Shown here: piece after piece, positions 14,292 to 14,424 of the stretch
Layout of the letters: each line of letters starts with the position of its first letter
How positions within the stretch are numbered: position 1 is the first letter of the stretch
NCBI GenBank assembly: GCA_934643765.1
Contig: CAKUCT010000026.1
Location: 1-14,424, forward strand
Direction: 5' to 3'
Length of the DNA: 14,424 bases
DNA from: an uncultured Oscillospiraceae bacterium
GTDB lineage: Bacteria > Bacillota > Clostridia > Oscillospirales > Oscillospiraceae
Notes under the pieces: model-generated
Databases searched by the model: none
The model's input: the letters and a program-made list of their open reading frames with translations, nothing else
Told to the model about the DNA's origin: nothing
Translations under genes and position numbers: made by a program

Positions 14292-14326
14292 AATGCCCGG
14301 GAAACCGTTCGGTTTCCCGGGCATTT
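14292..14326. terminator. Long perfect hairpin, probable (bidirectional) terminator
   Basis: A perfect 15-bp stem (14292-14306 with 14311-14325) with a GTTC loop is followed by TTC on the + strand. The T-run is short on both sides, but the stem is very stable. It would end the transporter operon and could also serve a convergent gene from the right. Confidence 0.72.
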
Positions 14327-14380
14327 CTGTGTCTGTAAAGAGAAAGGTTTGCGTCAGCTGACAAGGACACACACGGTTTT

Positions 14381-14424
14381 TCACGGGACAAAAAAGCGTC
14401 TGGCGTCGTTATCCTCGTCGATGG
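14381..14424 (-). CDS. Possible C-terminus of a convergent gene running in from the right edge
   Basis: On the minus strand an open frame enters at the right edge and ends at TGA (14383-14381), giving only IDEDNDARRFFVP. The acidic-then-hydrophobic ending looks like a natural C-terminus, and the long hairpin at 14292-14326 is placed as if between convergent genes. Thirteen codons are too few for any assignment, and chance openness is quite possible. Confidence 0.25.
   Translation of the reverse strand, partial: IDEDNDARRFFVP

Overview
The window is a gene-dense, single-strand (+) stretch of moderately high GC, apparently a Gram-positive, clostridial-type genome. The evidence is strong AGGAGG-like ribosome binding sites, a textbook sigma-A promoter, a lipoprotein-anchored binding protein and a transketolase split into two subunits. 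An Oscillospirales-like gut anaerobe is my guess from base composition and gene style; no rRNA or marker gene is present to prove it.

Layout. (A) 1-3281: the 3' end of a DeoC-like class I aldolase, an SDR dehydrogenase (gluconate 5-dehydrogenase/KduD type), a zinc-dependent MDR dehydrogenase (LgoD/sorbitol dehydrogenase type) and a PfkB kinase (2-keto-3-deoxygluconate kinase type), closed by an intrinsic terminator at 3290-3333. (B) 3446-7405: a TTGACG-N17-TATAAT promoter carrying a FadR/PdhR-like operator half, then the two transketolase subunits, a GntR/FadR-type regulator and a second MDR dehydrogenase, closed by a strong terminator at 7379-7405. (C) 7406-14325: a complete branched-chain-amino-acid-type (HAAT) ABC transporter in the order binding protein, LivH, LivM, LivG, LivF, followed by a TIM-barrel ketose 3-epimerase-like protein and a second SDR. 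This block ends with two hairpins at 14237-14255 and 14292-14326. The last about 40 bases may hold the C-terminus of a convergent gene.

How the genes may work together. The set (four NAD(P)-dependent dehydrogenases, an epimerase, a sugar kinase, a DeoC-like aldolase, a two-subunit transketolase, a GntR regulator and an importer) reads as a catabolic island for a sugar, polyol or sugar acid. The expected logic is import, oxidation or epimerisation, phosphorylation, then cleavage by aldolase or two-carbon transfer by transketolase. It does not match any pathway I know gene for gene. The unusual parts are a Liv-type transporter in apparent company with sugar enzymes, a binding protein that by eye lacks the two acidic residues LivJ uses to hold an amino group, and a transketolase C-subunit with a changed substrate-loop motif. 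The substrate cannot be named from sequence alone.
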